Source of the DNA: an uncultured Verrucomicrobiales bacterium
GTDB taxonomy: Bacteria > Verrucomicrobiota > Verrucomicrobiia > Verrucomicrobiales > Akkermansiaceae
Length of the DNA: 64,000 bases
Direction of reading: 5' to 3'
Assembly (NCBI GenBank): GCA_937928735.1
Contig: CALFVF010000012.1
Location: 1-64,000, forward strand
In this document: positions 1 through 7,883 of the stretch, in pieces
Layout of the letters: every line of letters starts with the position of its first letter
Position numbering within the stretch: the stretch's first letter is position 1
The notes under the pieces: generated by a model
Database searches by the model: none
What the model was told of the DNA's origin: nothing
Seen by the model: the letters and a program-made list of their open reading frames with translations, nothing else
Translations under genes and position numbers: made by a program

Positions 1-587
1 CAGCCACCAATTATATCGCTTATAGATCAGCAGAAAGGTAACTGATCACTACTAGCTGTCAATCCGCAGCCTCACCTCTATCCGTGGCGCCTCAGCAGAA
101 GGTAACTGATCACTACTAGCTGTCAATCCGCAGCCCCAACACCTCATTATATCGCTTTGGATTTAAGGTAACTGATCACTACTAGCTGTCAATCCGCAGC
201 AGAGGAACTAGCAGGGAAGACCCTCCACGAAAGGTAACTGATCACTACTAGCTGTCAATCCGCAGCGATTAGACCATGCACGATACACAAACACTAAAGG
301 TAACTGATCACTACTAGCTGTCAATCCGCAGCATTACTGTGGTCGCAGAGGAAGACTACGAAAAGGTAACTGATCACTACTAGCTGTCAATCCGCAGCCG
401 TCTTCGCGACCGTCTGCTATCTGACGAGAAGGTAACTGATCACTACTAGCTGTCAATCCGCAGCTGAGCCTTGTGGCAGCACGCCTCGAGAGTCAAGGTA
501 ACTGATCACTACTAGCTGTCAATCCGCAGCTGTAATTAGTAGTTTTCTGTCTACTCCACTAAGGTAACTGATCACTACTAGCTGTCA
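1..587. CRISPR. CRISPR array, distal end (36-bp repeats, ~30-bp spacers)
   Basis: The window opens on the last 4 bases of a repeat. Eight complete identical 36-bp repeats follow at 35, 99, 165, 231, 297, 363, 429 and 495, and a ninth copy at 561 matches only its first 27 bases. The repeat begins AAGGTAACTGATCACTACTA and ends GTCAATCCGCAGC. Nine spacers are visible; all are 30 bp except 71-98 (28 bp). The decayed repeat suggests the right side is the trailer and the leader and cas genes lie to the left, outside. The 36/30 geometry is typical of type II (also V and VI); no cas gene is present to decide. A GCTG/CAGC pair near the repeat's right end could form a small hairpin. Confidence 0.97.
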
Positions 588-692
588 GATTATGCCTCAG
601 AGAAGGAGATGTGATAGTTGATCGTTATAAATGTGTTTTCATATTCATGATAGTTCTTTACCTCGTTTTATGAAACGGATAATTTCACATCT

Positions 693-1403
693 ATGTTAGA
701 AAATGTAAAACTCCAAGAATTTATAGAGAGGTGTCTACGATTAGAATCAAAGGTAGAGAGATTCTGTGGTCTGGAATCATGGCAGAGAGCGAACTTAGTT
801 CGGGAGTTTCTCGTGGGTGATCGACTCAAGAGCTTTCAGGCGGAGCCTGTGTATGCGGTCAGTGGTGTGGGGAGAATGAATCCTTTAAAACTCGCAGAGC
901 GCAGAAGGGTGACTTCTATTTATGATTGGTTCACCACTATTGAGGGGCGGCAGGAGGCGATGGAATTTAGTGAAAGAGTGATAGAGAGTCTAGGGTTCAG
1001 AGGAGCTAAAGACCCTCAGGAGCTTAGACCATCCCAAATCACTCAACCCTTAAGTGTGATCACGTGGGAGGAGGTGGTGGATGAGAATCAAATTCTTTCA
1101 GAAAGAGGGCAATACCAACACGGGACAACCTCTGATGGCTATGCACCCTCTAAAGCCTATTTTGAGGCTAGGCAGAGTCAGCAGGGAGATCTAGCAGAGG
1201 CTCTGGATGACTTGCGGAAGCTCCATAAGCAAGCTGCGTTTCTCTTCTTAAATGGAAACACCTATGCGAAGATTGGAGTGGATTTGGCAGCTATTTTAGT
1301 GGAGGATCTAACAATGTTACAAACAGAAGTGATTACTGGGCATATATCAGGGGTGGATATTCTGCCTGTGGGTGAGCTTAGGGAGAAGCTTTTAGGAAGT
1401 TAA
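693..1403 (+). CDS. Hypothetical protein next to CRISPR trailer
   Basis: I do not recognise this 236-residue protein. It starts about 105 bp past the decayed terminal CRISPR repeat and no clear ribosome binding site precedes the ATG. It has no signal peptide or membrane segment. It is soluble, rich in Glu, Arg and Leu, with predicted helical stretches at both ends (residues 1-45 and 165-190). It carries no nuclease motif of Cas1, Cas2, Cas9 or Csn2, so it should not be called a cas gene from its position. The following 170 bp to the LOG gene show nothing notable. It is probably a real gene because it is long, open and AUG-initiated, but its function is unknown. Confidence 0.6.
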   Translation: MLENVKLQEFIERCLRLESKVERFCGLESWQRANLVREFLVGDRLKSFQAEPVYAVSGVGRMNPLKLAERRRVTSIYDWFTTIEGRQEAMEFSERVIESLGFRGAKDPQELRPSQITQPLSVITWEEVVDENQILSERGQYQHGTTSDGYAPSKAYFEARQSQQGDLAEALDDLRKLHKQAAFLFLNGNTYAKIGVDLAAILVEDLTMLQTEVITGHISGVDILPVGELREKLLGS

Positions 1404-1577
1404 TAGGAGTGATCAGGAAAACGTGGATGGTCGAAAGTCATTGAATAAGTAGAACTATTCAGCGATTTGATTTTCGGGAGTTGTGGGCTGTTCTATGGTA
1501 GTTGGGTGAGGAGGAAGTGTGGATTTGTGGAAAATTCTCTAGCGAGGAAAGAAAAGATCCGTTAATTTCTTAGCTAG

Positions 1578-2681
1578 ATGAATAAACCCAAACAATCAAA
1601 AGGCCCCCGTGAGAGAGATTTCACAGCGGGATTAGTCAATGGTGCGTCTTGTTCTTATGTTGGGACGACTGGTGAGGTGAGTCTTGATCAGCGCATTATG
1701 GCGATGGCTCAGGATATTGCAGGTGATCAGGACGCTTGTTTACTTGCGGAGATGATGACGACTGCGGTGCGTATCACTCGTGGCCCGATTAGTGGTGGTG
1801 ATTATAAGATGATGAATCGCGCTCTCAAGGAGATGCAGATTGCGCATGAAATCTTCGCGTCTTTCCGTGGGGGGCGTAAAGTCGCAGTTTTTGGCTCTGC
1901 GCGCACACCTGCGGATGATCCTGAGTATCTTACTGCCGTGGATTTCTCGAAGCGTATGCTTGCGGAGGGCTTTATGACCATTACCGGAGCTGGGCCAGGG
2001 ATCATGGCGGCTGGTAATGAGGGGGCTGGGCGTGAGAATAGCTTTGGCCTTAATATTTCTCTTCCTTTTGAGGCTTCTGCGAATGCTTTTATTGCGGGCA
2101 ATGAGAAGCTGATTGATTTTAATTTCTTCTTCACTCGCAAGCTTTCCTTTGTGAAGGAGGCGGATGCGGCTGTGGCTTTCCCAGGTGGCTTTGGCACGAT
2201 GGATGAGATCTTTGAGGCGCTCACGCTGATTCAGACGGGCAAGGCGACTGTGTACCCTATTGTGCTGATTGATGCGAAGGGTGGTAACTACTGGAAGGAC
2301 TGGGAAGAGTTTGTGAAGACACAGTTGCTTTCTAACAAACTCATTTCAGAAACTGATTTTGCGCTCTTTAAGGTGACGGACTGTGTGGATGAGGCGATCG
2401 AGGAAATTGTTTCCTTCTACAAGGTGTTTCATTCCTACCGCTATGTGGGTGACCAGTTAGTGATTCGCCTGAATGAGGCGATTTCTGAAAACTCTCTGGC
2501 GGCACTCAATAAGGATTTTGCAGATATTGTGAAATCGGGTGAGATTGTGCAGCGTGGAGCACTGGAAGAGGAGGCGAATGAGGAAGATCTAGCAGAACTG
2601 CCGCGTGTTGTCTTACGCCATAAGCGCCGCGATTTTGGGCGTTTGCGCATGCTGATTGATGCGATCAATGAGTCGAAATAG
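1578..2681 (+). CDS. LOG family protein (TIGR00730-type Rossmann fold)
   Basis: This 367-residue cytoplasmic protein belongs to the LOG/lysine-decarboxylase-like family, whose characterised members are cytokinin riboside 5'-monophosphate phosphoribohydrolases or nucleotide pyrophosphorylases. The core starts at VFGSAR (residues 104-109), continues with GAGPG (137-141) and has the diagnostic PGGFGTMDE motif at 202-210, which contains the catalytic Glu and phosphate-binding glycines. A 100-residue N-terminal extension and a basic C-terminal tail make it longer than the usual 180-220 residue LOG enzymes, as in the larger bacterial subgroup. It lies 29 bp upstream of the ABC exporter genes and may share their transcript. 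The substrate cannot be read from sequence. Confidence 0.88.
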   Translation: MNKPKQSKGPRERDFTAGLVNGASCSYVGTTGEVSLDQRIMAMAQDIAGDQDACLLAEMMTTAVRITRGPISGGDYKMMNRALKEMQIAHEIFASFRGGRKVAVFGSARTPADDPEYLTAVDFSKRMLAEGFMTITGAGPGIMAAGNEGAGRENSFGLNISLPFEASANAFIAGNEKLIDFNFFFTRKLSFVKEADAAVAFPGGFGTMDEIFEALTLIQTGKATVYPIVLIDAKGGNYWKDWEEFVKTQLLSNKLISETDFALFKVTDCVDEAIEEIVSFYKVFHSYRYVGDQLVIRLNEAISENSLAALNKDFADIVKSGEIVQRGALEEEANEEDLAELPRVVLRHKRRDFGRLRMLIDAINESK

Positions 2682-2710
2682 ATTCAGTAGAGTTAAAATA
2701 AATTAAAGTT

Positions 2711-3691
2711 ATGAGCTCTCCTTATGTGATTGATATCTCGAATGTCCGTAAGACCTACTCCGGAGGTGTAGAGGCGCTGCGAGGTGTCTCTCTTAAAGTG
2801 CCTCGGGGTGAAATCTTTGGCTTATTAGGGCCGAATGGTGCCGGTAAGAGCACGCTTATTAAGATATTGATGACCATTATCCGCGCTTCCTCCTGCCAAG
2901 GTGTGATGCTTGGGCAACCTGTGGGTCATAAGGCAACACTGGCTAAGGTGGGCTATCTGCCTGAGCATGTGCGCTTCCCTGAGTATCTGACGGGTAGGCA
3001 GGTGATTCACTACTCTGCGGGATTAGCTGGGGTGCCGACTCGCTATGCAAAGAAGAAGACAGAGGAGCTCTTAGAGTTCGTGGGGATGAAGACTTGGGCG
3101 AAGAAGCCGATGAAAACGTTTTCTAAAGGAATGAAGCAGCGCATAGGACTCGCCCAGGCACTAGTGAATGATCCTGATATTGTGTTTTTGGATGAGCCCA
3201 CAGATGGGGTGGATCCTAAGGGGCGAAAAGAGATGAGAGAGGCACTGCGGGAACTCGCCAGCGAGGGGCGTACAGTCTTTGTGAATAGTCACTTGTTAGG
3301 TGAGTTAGAGATGATCTGTGACAGTGCTGCTGTGATGACTCAGGGCGAGATTGTCCTTCAGGGTAGTTTGAGTGAGCTCATCCAATCTGATGGCTACACA
3401 CTGAGTGTAGAGGGTGATTTGTCAGTGGATCTACAGACGAAGTTAGAGCGGATGCAGGTGAAGCATGAGAACGGTGAACTCACTGTGGAGAATAAACACC
3501 TTGCTCAGCAGCTGATTGACACACTACGTGCGAGTGAAGTGAATATCCTCAGTATGTATAAGAATAAGCAGAGTCTTGAGGATATGTTCCTAGATGCTGT
3601 GGAGGGAATGGGGCCAGGAGCCTATCAAGGAGAATCGAAGAAAGAGAATAAACCTAATAAAGAGGTGGTGAATAAGGAGGTGGTATCATGA
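2711..3691 (+). CDS. ABC exporter ATP-binding subunit
   Basis: This is the ATPase of an ABC-2 type export system (326 residues). Walker A GPNGAGKS is at 40-47, the signature region reads FSKGMKQ (about 137-143, replacing LSGGQ) and Walker B DIVFLDEP is at 156-163. Replacement of LSGGQ by SKGMKQR is common in CcmA/DrrA-like and NatA-like ATPases. After the nucleotide domain there is a DrrA-like C-terminal extension with a charged, Lys/Glu/Asn-rich tail. Its TGA stop overlaps the permease ATG by four bases, so the two subunits are translationally coupled. The substrate is unknown. Confidence 0.93.
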   Translation: MSSPYVIDISNVRKTYSGGVEALRGVSLKVPRGEIFGLLGPNGAGKSTLIKILMTIIRASSCQGVMLGQPVGHKATLAKVGYLPEHVRFPEYLTGRQVIHYSAGLAGVPTRYAKKKTEELLEFVGMKTWAKKPMKTFSKGMKQRIGLAQALVNDPDIVFLDEPTDGVDPKGRKEMREALRELASEGRTVFVNSHLLGELEMICDSAAVMTQGEIVLQGSLSELIQSDGYTLSVEGDLSVDLQTKLERMQVKHENGELTVENKHLAQQLIDTLRASEVNILSMYKNKQSLEDMFLDAVEGMGPGAYQGESKKENKPNKEVVNKEVVS

Positions 3692-4704
3692 AGACGCTCT
3701 GGGTGATTTTACTGGATTCTTACCGCATGATGAATGCGCGTAAGCTCTTCTGGGTGTGTATAGCTATGTCGCTGATGGTGGGGCTTGGCTATGCTTCTGT
3801 GGAATTTGATGAGACGGGTTATTCCATTGGTTTTGGGATGATACATTTTGAGAATGAATTTCTCACTAAGGGCTCGCCGATGGCGCAGTGGTTTTATGTG
3901 ATGATTTTTAATGAATTTTTTGTCAAATTGTGGCTGGGAGGAGGGGCGATTCTATTAGCCATAGTGGCCACAGCTTCCATTTTCCCAGAGCTGACAAAGG
4001 AGGGAGCCATAGAGGTGACTCTCTCAAAGCCCGTTGGGCGCTGGACGATATTTTTGGCGAAGTTTTTTGGAGGCTGTCTGTTTACGTTTTTGCAGTCTTT
4101 ACTCTTTGTGACGATTGTCTTTATAGCTGTGGGGCTGCGTGTGGAGGTATGGAATGTGACCTTATTCTGGGCAGTGCCTTTAGTGACCTTTGTCTTTAGC
4201 ATGCTGTTCTGTGTGTCTGCTCTGATTGGTGTTATGTTTCGCTCCGAAATTTTTGCTATTATTGGAACCTTGATGCTATGGTGCTTAAGCTGGAGTGCGC
4301 AGTCGTTTGAGTTAATTGCCTACGATTTAGAAGTGGTGAAACCTAATGCTGGCTATAAGTTGAATATGCAAACAGCTCAGTTAGAAAAACTACCCAAAGG
4401 AACAAAACCCAAGGAACCCAAATTATTACCGATAGCTCAAGTTTTAGAGAAACCACTTCCAAAGACGCGAGCAGGTGCTGAACTTCTAAAACGCTTTATT
4501 GTCTTTCCGGATAGTGGCAGTGGTTTAGAGAGTATTGACTTCGAGTCGCTTAGGGGGGGGCGTAGTCAAAGTAGCGTATTACAATCCATGAATAAGGAAC
4601 TAAACCAGCGGCATAGTACAGCGTATGTCATCTGGGGTTCTCTGGCCTTTATTACTGTAATTCTTGCGATTGCGGGATTTCTCTTTGTGAGAAAGGATTA
4701 CTAA
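3688..4704 (+). CDS. ABC-2 type permease subunit
   Basis: This is the membrane partner of the ATPase encoded just upstream (338 residues). Hydrophobic segments lie near residues 20-37, 85-105, 127-150, 158-182, 185-205 and 315-333, a layout typical of ABC-2/NosY-like permeases. A large soluble loop of about 100 residues (roughly 210-310, Lys/Pro-rich) separates the last two segments and probably faces the periplasm. The ATG overlaps the ATPase stop. No further subunit follows: rsuA starts 27 bp later. The substrate cannot be predicted. Confidence 0.85.
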   Translation: MKTLWVILLDSYRMMNARKLFWVCIAMSLMVGLGYASVEFDETGYSIGFGMIHFENEFLTKGSPMAQWFYVMIFNEFFVKLWLGGGAILLAIVATASIFPELTKEGAIEVTLSKPVGRWTIFLAKFFGGCLFTFLQSLLFVTIVFIAVGLRVEVWNVTLFWAVPLVTFVFSMLFCVSALIGVMFRSEIFAIIGTLMLWCLSWSAQSFELIAYDLEVVKPNAGYKLNMQTAQLEKLPKGTKPKEPKLLPIAQVLEKPLPKTRAGAELLKRFIVFPDSGSGLESIDFESLRGGRSQSSVLQSMNKELNQRHSTAYVIWGSLAFITVILAIAGFLFVRKDY

Positions 4705-4731
4705 TTCATTTGTTGAGAACGAACGAGAGGC

Positions 4732-5418
4732 GTGCGGATTGATCGGAGATTAAGGCTGGTTTCAGGCATGTCTCATCGTGAGGTGAGAGCGGCGATTGCT
4801 GCAGGGCGAGTGCAGTGTAATGATCTCGTTGTCACCTCGGGTGATACGCATACGGATGTCTTTATTCGCCTCAGTGTGGATGGCAAGGAGGTGTACCATA
4901 AAGAAGCTGTGTATATTATGCTTCATAAGCCCCCGGGGTACGTGAGTGCGAATAGCGATAGCGAACATCCTACGCTCTTCGCGCTCCTTAAGGGGGAATA
5001 CACAGGTGAGGAGCTCCATATAGCAGGCCGCCTAGATCGCTACACTACGGGGCTTGTTCTGCTGACCAATGACGGACAGTGGTCTCGAGCGATGACGAAC
5101 CCATCCTCAAAAAAACCCAAGGTCTACGAGGTGGAACTTGATGGTGATCTGGAGTCTTCTATGGTCAATGCCTTTGCGGAGGGGTTTTATTTCCCGACAG
5201 AAGGGAAATACACCATGGCGAGTGAATTAGACATTCTCGCGCCTCGTCGTGCTCGCCTTACGCTCTATGAGGGGATGTATCACCAAGTGAAGCGAATGTT
5301 TCACCGTGTGGGTCGAAAGGTGGTGAAATTACACAGAATCTCTGTGGGGCCCTACGAACTCGGGGATTTGGCAGAAGGCCAGTGGAAGCTAGTCTCTGAT
5401 CAGGTGTTCGATGTTTAG
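4732..5418 (+). CDS. rsuA: RsuA/RluE-family pseudouridine synthase
   Basis: The product (228 residues) converts a uridine to pseudouridine in rRNA; RsuA itself modifies U516 of 16S rRNA. The start is GTG, preceded by a GAGAGG ribosome binding site. An S4 RNA-binding domain occupies about residues 1-50 and includes MSHREVRAAIAAGRVQ. The catalytic motif GRLDRYTTGLVLLTND follows near 98-113, its Asp being the nucleophile. A KVYEVELDG strand and a Y-HQVKRMF segment complete the fold. Length matches E. coli RsuA (231). RluE or RluB-type specificity is possible; the family call is firm and the exact site is inferred. Confidence 0.85.
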   Translation: MRIDRRLRLVSGMSHREVRAAIAAGRVQCNDLVVTSGDTHTDVFIRLSVDGKEVYHKEAVYIMLHKPPGYVSANSDSEHPTLFALLKGEYTGEELHIAGRLDRYTTGLVLLTNDGQWSRAMTNPSSKKPKVYEVELDGDLESSMVNAFAEGFYFPTEGKYTMASELDILAPRRARLTLYEGMYHQVKRMFHRVGRKVVKLHRISVGPYELGDLAEGQWKLVSDQVFDV

Positions 5419-5531
5419 AGTCCTCCATAGAGTGAAGGATGAATTTTTAAAAAAATGGGAATAAAGTGAACACGCTGGCCATCGGACGAGATAGCTTAGT
5501 GGTGATCACTGGCTAAAATCGATATAAAACC

Positions 5532-5870
5532 ATGAAAACAACCATGACAATACTAGCTGCCAGCGCAGCTCTTATGGTGGGTGCTAGTGCTGCACCTATC
5601 TCGTCGTCTGTTGCCGATGTAAACATCGTCGCTGCAGATGAAATGACTAAGACAGTGAATCTCACTGTCACAGGCATGAAATGAGCGGGCTCTTGTAGTA
5701 GAAAAGTGCAGGCTGCACTTAGCAATGTTGAAGGAGTCGTCTCATCAGAAGTGACCAAGGGGAGAGCTGTCGTAACAGCGAAGAAAGATGTGAAAGCAGG
5801 ACAAATGATCAAAGCTCTCAAGAAAGCAGGCTTTGGTGGTTCTGTTGAAAAGAAAGGGAAAAAAGGTTAG
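5532..5870 (+). CDS. Secreted HMA-domain protein with in-frame TGA; candidate selenoprotein
   Basis: Reading from ATG 5532 to TAG 5868 gives 112 residues with a single in-frame TGA at codon 51 (5682-5684). Residues 1-20 are a signal peptide (hydrophobic core ending in GASA). The rest is a heavy-metal-associated (HMA) fold: VNLTVTGMK, then the TGA, AGSCSRKVQAALSNVEGV, and a second half ending AGQMIKALKKAGFGG. The TGA falls where the first metal-binding Cys of GMxC is expected, giving U-AGS-C. The frame is intact on both sides and the HMA consensus continues past the TGA, so decay would have to be very recent. A stem-loop at 5704-5720 fits a bacterial SECIS. TGA is an ordinary stop in neighbouring genes (ABC ATPase, fatty-acid hydroxylase). 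A pseudogene is the alternative. Confidence 0.75.
5704..5720 (+). promoter_or_regulatory. Candidate bacterial SECIS stem-loop
   Basis: AAGTGCA (5704-5710) and TGCACTT (5714-5720) form a perfect 7-bp stem around the loop GGC (5711-5713). The loop begins 26 bases after the in-frame TGA at 5682-5684. Bacterial SECIS elements lie in the coding region just after UGA, with a short apical loop carrying a G in its first two positions at roughly this distance. All three criteria are met here. The stem also encodes the conserved helix residues KVQAAL, so a purely coding explanation is possible. Confidence 0.65.
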
Positions 5871-5892
5871 TTTTTTTTCTTCACCCATAGTT

Positions 5893-6049
5893 ATACCAAC
5901 TCAAAAACTAGCTGGTCGAATTCGCTAGACCTTTGACGAGACGTTATCGTTGTCACTCATCGGAGATGCTCGCATCACCGATGGGTTCCGCCTTAACCTC
6001 TCACCAAATCTCTTCGCGCTTTCTAGCAGTTAGTTTTCCTCACTGGTAT
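5893..6049. mobile_element. MITE-like element family 1, copy A
   Basis: This 157-bp non-coding element has imperfect terminal inverted repeats of about 26 bp: ATACCAACTC at the left and the complement ending CTGGTAT at the right. A central hairpin pairs CATCGG-GATG with CATC-CCGATG. The near-identical copy B lies at 17828-17985 and a shortened copy C at 37975-38088. No reading frame of useful length is present, so mobility would need a transposase from elsewhere. It sits between the candidate selenoprotein gene and its terminator. Confidence 0.85.
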
Positions 6050-6054
6050 TAGAA

Positions 6055-6083
6055 GGTCTAGGGAGTTTCCCTAGGCCTTTTTT
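6055..6083 (+). terminator. Rho-independent terminator
   Basis: A 10-bp stem GGTCTAGGGA / TCCCTAGGCC (one G-U pair) with loop GTT is followed by six Ts. It reads in the + direction and would end the transcript of the HMA protein gene, 185 bp upstream, with the family-1 element in between. The opposite strand has no T run. Confidence 0.85.
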
Positions 6084-6167
6084 GTGCATAGAGGAATACA
6101 TAGAGAGGTATTAGGCGCTAGTTTACGCCAACTCTTTTCAATACCGAGCGTTTGGCGTGCAGAGGCC

Positions 6168-7589
6168 TTACTCAGAGCTTTCTTCAGGTAAGGGGAAATC
6201 CTGAGGTTTACCTCTCTTTCCACCCTTTGTCTTATTTCTTGAGCGAATAGAAAAGACAATGGGAACACCCAGGATATTGTGTTTGTCCCGAATTCGATTG
6301 GAGAGGTACTGCTCGTAGTGCTCATGCATGAGGCGCTTGTCATTGACAAAGAGCACGTAGGTGGGGACGGGAATTGCTGTGTAGCGGTCATTCACGATCG
6401 CTGTCCCATAGAGTAGTTTCACGCGCTTATTGAACTTCTTATGCGTGCCTGGAGGCTTCGACTGGAAGGACTCCTGTAGAAGGCGATTGAGCATACCTGT
6501 AGTGATCGTGTTCTGCGCGGATTCCCGAATCTTTGTGACTTGCTTAAAGACTTGAGAAATATGCTGACCCTCGCGGGCGGAGACACAGGCGATAGGGGCG
6601 TAGCTGACAAAGAAGAGCTCAGTATCAACGAGTTTTTTCACCTTCTCGAGGCGCTGGGTGCGCTCCATGCCTGGGTGGAAGAGATCCCATTTATTGAGCA
6701 CAAGTAGACAAGGTTTATTCTCATTCTTAATGGTGCGAGCAATGGTGCGATCCATGGTGGAGACTCCAGCCTCTAGGTCGATGACTAAAAGGCATAAGTC
6801 AGCGCGGCGAATGGACTTCTCTGTACGCATCGCAGAGAACACCTCCACACTTGTGTCCATTTTCGCGCGCTGGCGCAGTCCTGCTGTGTCGATGAGGGTG
6901 TGGAGCTCACCCTGGAACTCATAGGGGATATCCAGTGCATCGCGCGTGGTACCGGCAATTTCTGAGACAATGGCACGCTCATCATGGAGAATGGCATTGA
7001 TCAGAGAGGATTTGCCTGCATTGGGCTTACCCACAATGGCGATTTTTAGCCCAGCACGAGTGACCTCTGCTTCAGCCTGGGCGATTTCGTCTCGAAATGG
7101 TTTCAGAGAAACATCAATGAACTCACAGAGAGCTCCGAATCCACGGCCGTGTGCCGCTGAGATCGCAATACCATTGCCCAGCCCTAGAGTCGCGAAGTCA
7201 CTGGCGATATTCTCCTGCTCGGCGTGATCAGCCTTGTTAAGAATCAGGCAGACCTCGGGCTTCGCACGTCTGAGCTTTTGGGCGAGTGCCTGATCAATCG
7301 CTGTGAGACCATCGCGCGCATCCACCACAAAGAGAATGAGATTAGCCGTATCCATAGCCACCTCGGCCTCCAGAGTCACTTGGCCTGCGAATCCATCATC
7401 CAGAGTGGCGCCGATCCCCCCTGTATCGATCACCTCGCAGGGGTGCTCGGTGAGAGTGCAGGGGGCTGAGATACGGTCTCGTGTTACACCGGGCTGATCG
7501 TGCACAATCGCGATATTACGCCCAGCTAGTCGGTTAAAAATGGCGGACTTTCCGACGTTAGGACGCCCTACGATAGCTACAGTTGGCAT
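6168..7589 (-). CDS. der: Ribosome-assembly GTPase Der (EngA)
   Basis: Der acts in maturation of the 50S ribosomal subunit. The 473-residue protein has the unique double-GTPase layout: first G1 motif GRPNVGKS at 8-15, DTGG at 55-58 and NKAD near 118-121, then a second G1 motif GKPNAGKS at 187-194 with DTAG and NKWD. The C-terminal third is the KH-like domain, followed by a basic tail (RNKTKGGKRGK). Length is normal for the family (about 440-490). The start is unambiguous because the G1 motif lies at residue 8. It is transcribed alone, convergent with the candidate selenoprotein gene. Confidence 0.97.
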   Translation of the reverse strand: MPTVAIVGRPNVGKSAIFNRLAGRNIAIVHDQPGVTRDRISAPCTLTEHPCEVIDTGGIGATLDDGFAGQVTLEAEVAMDTANLILFVVDARDGLTAIDQALAQKLRRAKPEVCLILNKADHAEQENIASDFATLGLGNGIAISAAHGRGFGALCEFIDVSLKPFRDEIAQAEAEVTRAGLKIAIVGKPNAGKSSLINAILHDERAIVSEIAGTTRDALDIPYEFQGELHTLIDTAGLRQRAKMDTSVEVFSAMRTEKSIRRADLCLLVIDLEAGVSTMDRTIARTIKNENKPCLLVLNKWDLFHPGMERTQRLEKVKKLVDTELFFVSYAPIACVSAREGQHISQVFKQVTKIRESAQNTITTGMLNRLLQESFQSKPPGTHKKFNKRVKLLYGTAIVNDRYTAIPVPTYVLFVNDKRLMHEHYEQYLSNRIRDKHNILGVPIVFSIRSRNKTKGGKRGKPQDFPLPEESSE

Positions 7590-7710
7590 GATATAAGAAA
7601 AAAAGAATTCACTGGGGGAAAAGAGGCATAGTGCAGGAGAGAAAGGTTTGTCAACTACAGTTCCAGACTCTCAGAGCGAGGTTCTCGCTCAGGTGAGAGG
7701 CGAGTACTAC

Positions 7711-7883
7711 CACTTAAGGGCACCTCTGAAAACCTCATTTCTGAAAATACCACCAGATTGCTCCATTTCTGCGTTGTCCACAATCCTTATGAATACATTC
7801 AAAAGTGATTGTGTTTGCCTTGATCTGAAACAATCTGAAGACATTTTTTACCAAAAGCAGGTTTCCAGAGGTACCCTTAAGTG
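7711..7883. mobile_element. MITE-like element family 2, copy 1
   Basis: This 173-bp non-coding element has a 24-bp terminal inverted repeat with two mismatches, starting CACTTAAGGG at the left and ending CCCTTAAGTG at the right. The inner part matches the copy at 11698-11858 at about 90% by eye. If the mobile unit starts at GGGCACCTCTG, the bases next to both ends read TTAA, which could be a target duplication. The right end overlaps the 3' end of the pgsA-type gene. No transposase is encoded. Confidence 0.85.

Noticed and set aside
611-628. Possible tracrRNA anti-repeat next to the CRISPR array
   Set aside because: TAGTTGATCGTTA resembles the reverse complement of the repeat, but only with two gaps and about 12 matches, and no terminator follows. 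Too weak to call.
5682-5684. TGA read as Trp through a general change of genetic code
   Set aside because: TGA is the normal stop of several genes here, such as the ABC ATPase and the fatty-acid hydroxylase, and Trp uses TGG throughout.
5513-5821. A 102-codon frame on the minus strand over the HMA gene
   Set aside because: The plus strand encodes a signal peptide and a clear HMA domain; the minus-strand frame has no protein-like features and is a shadow.
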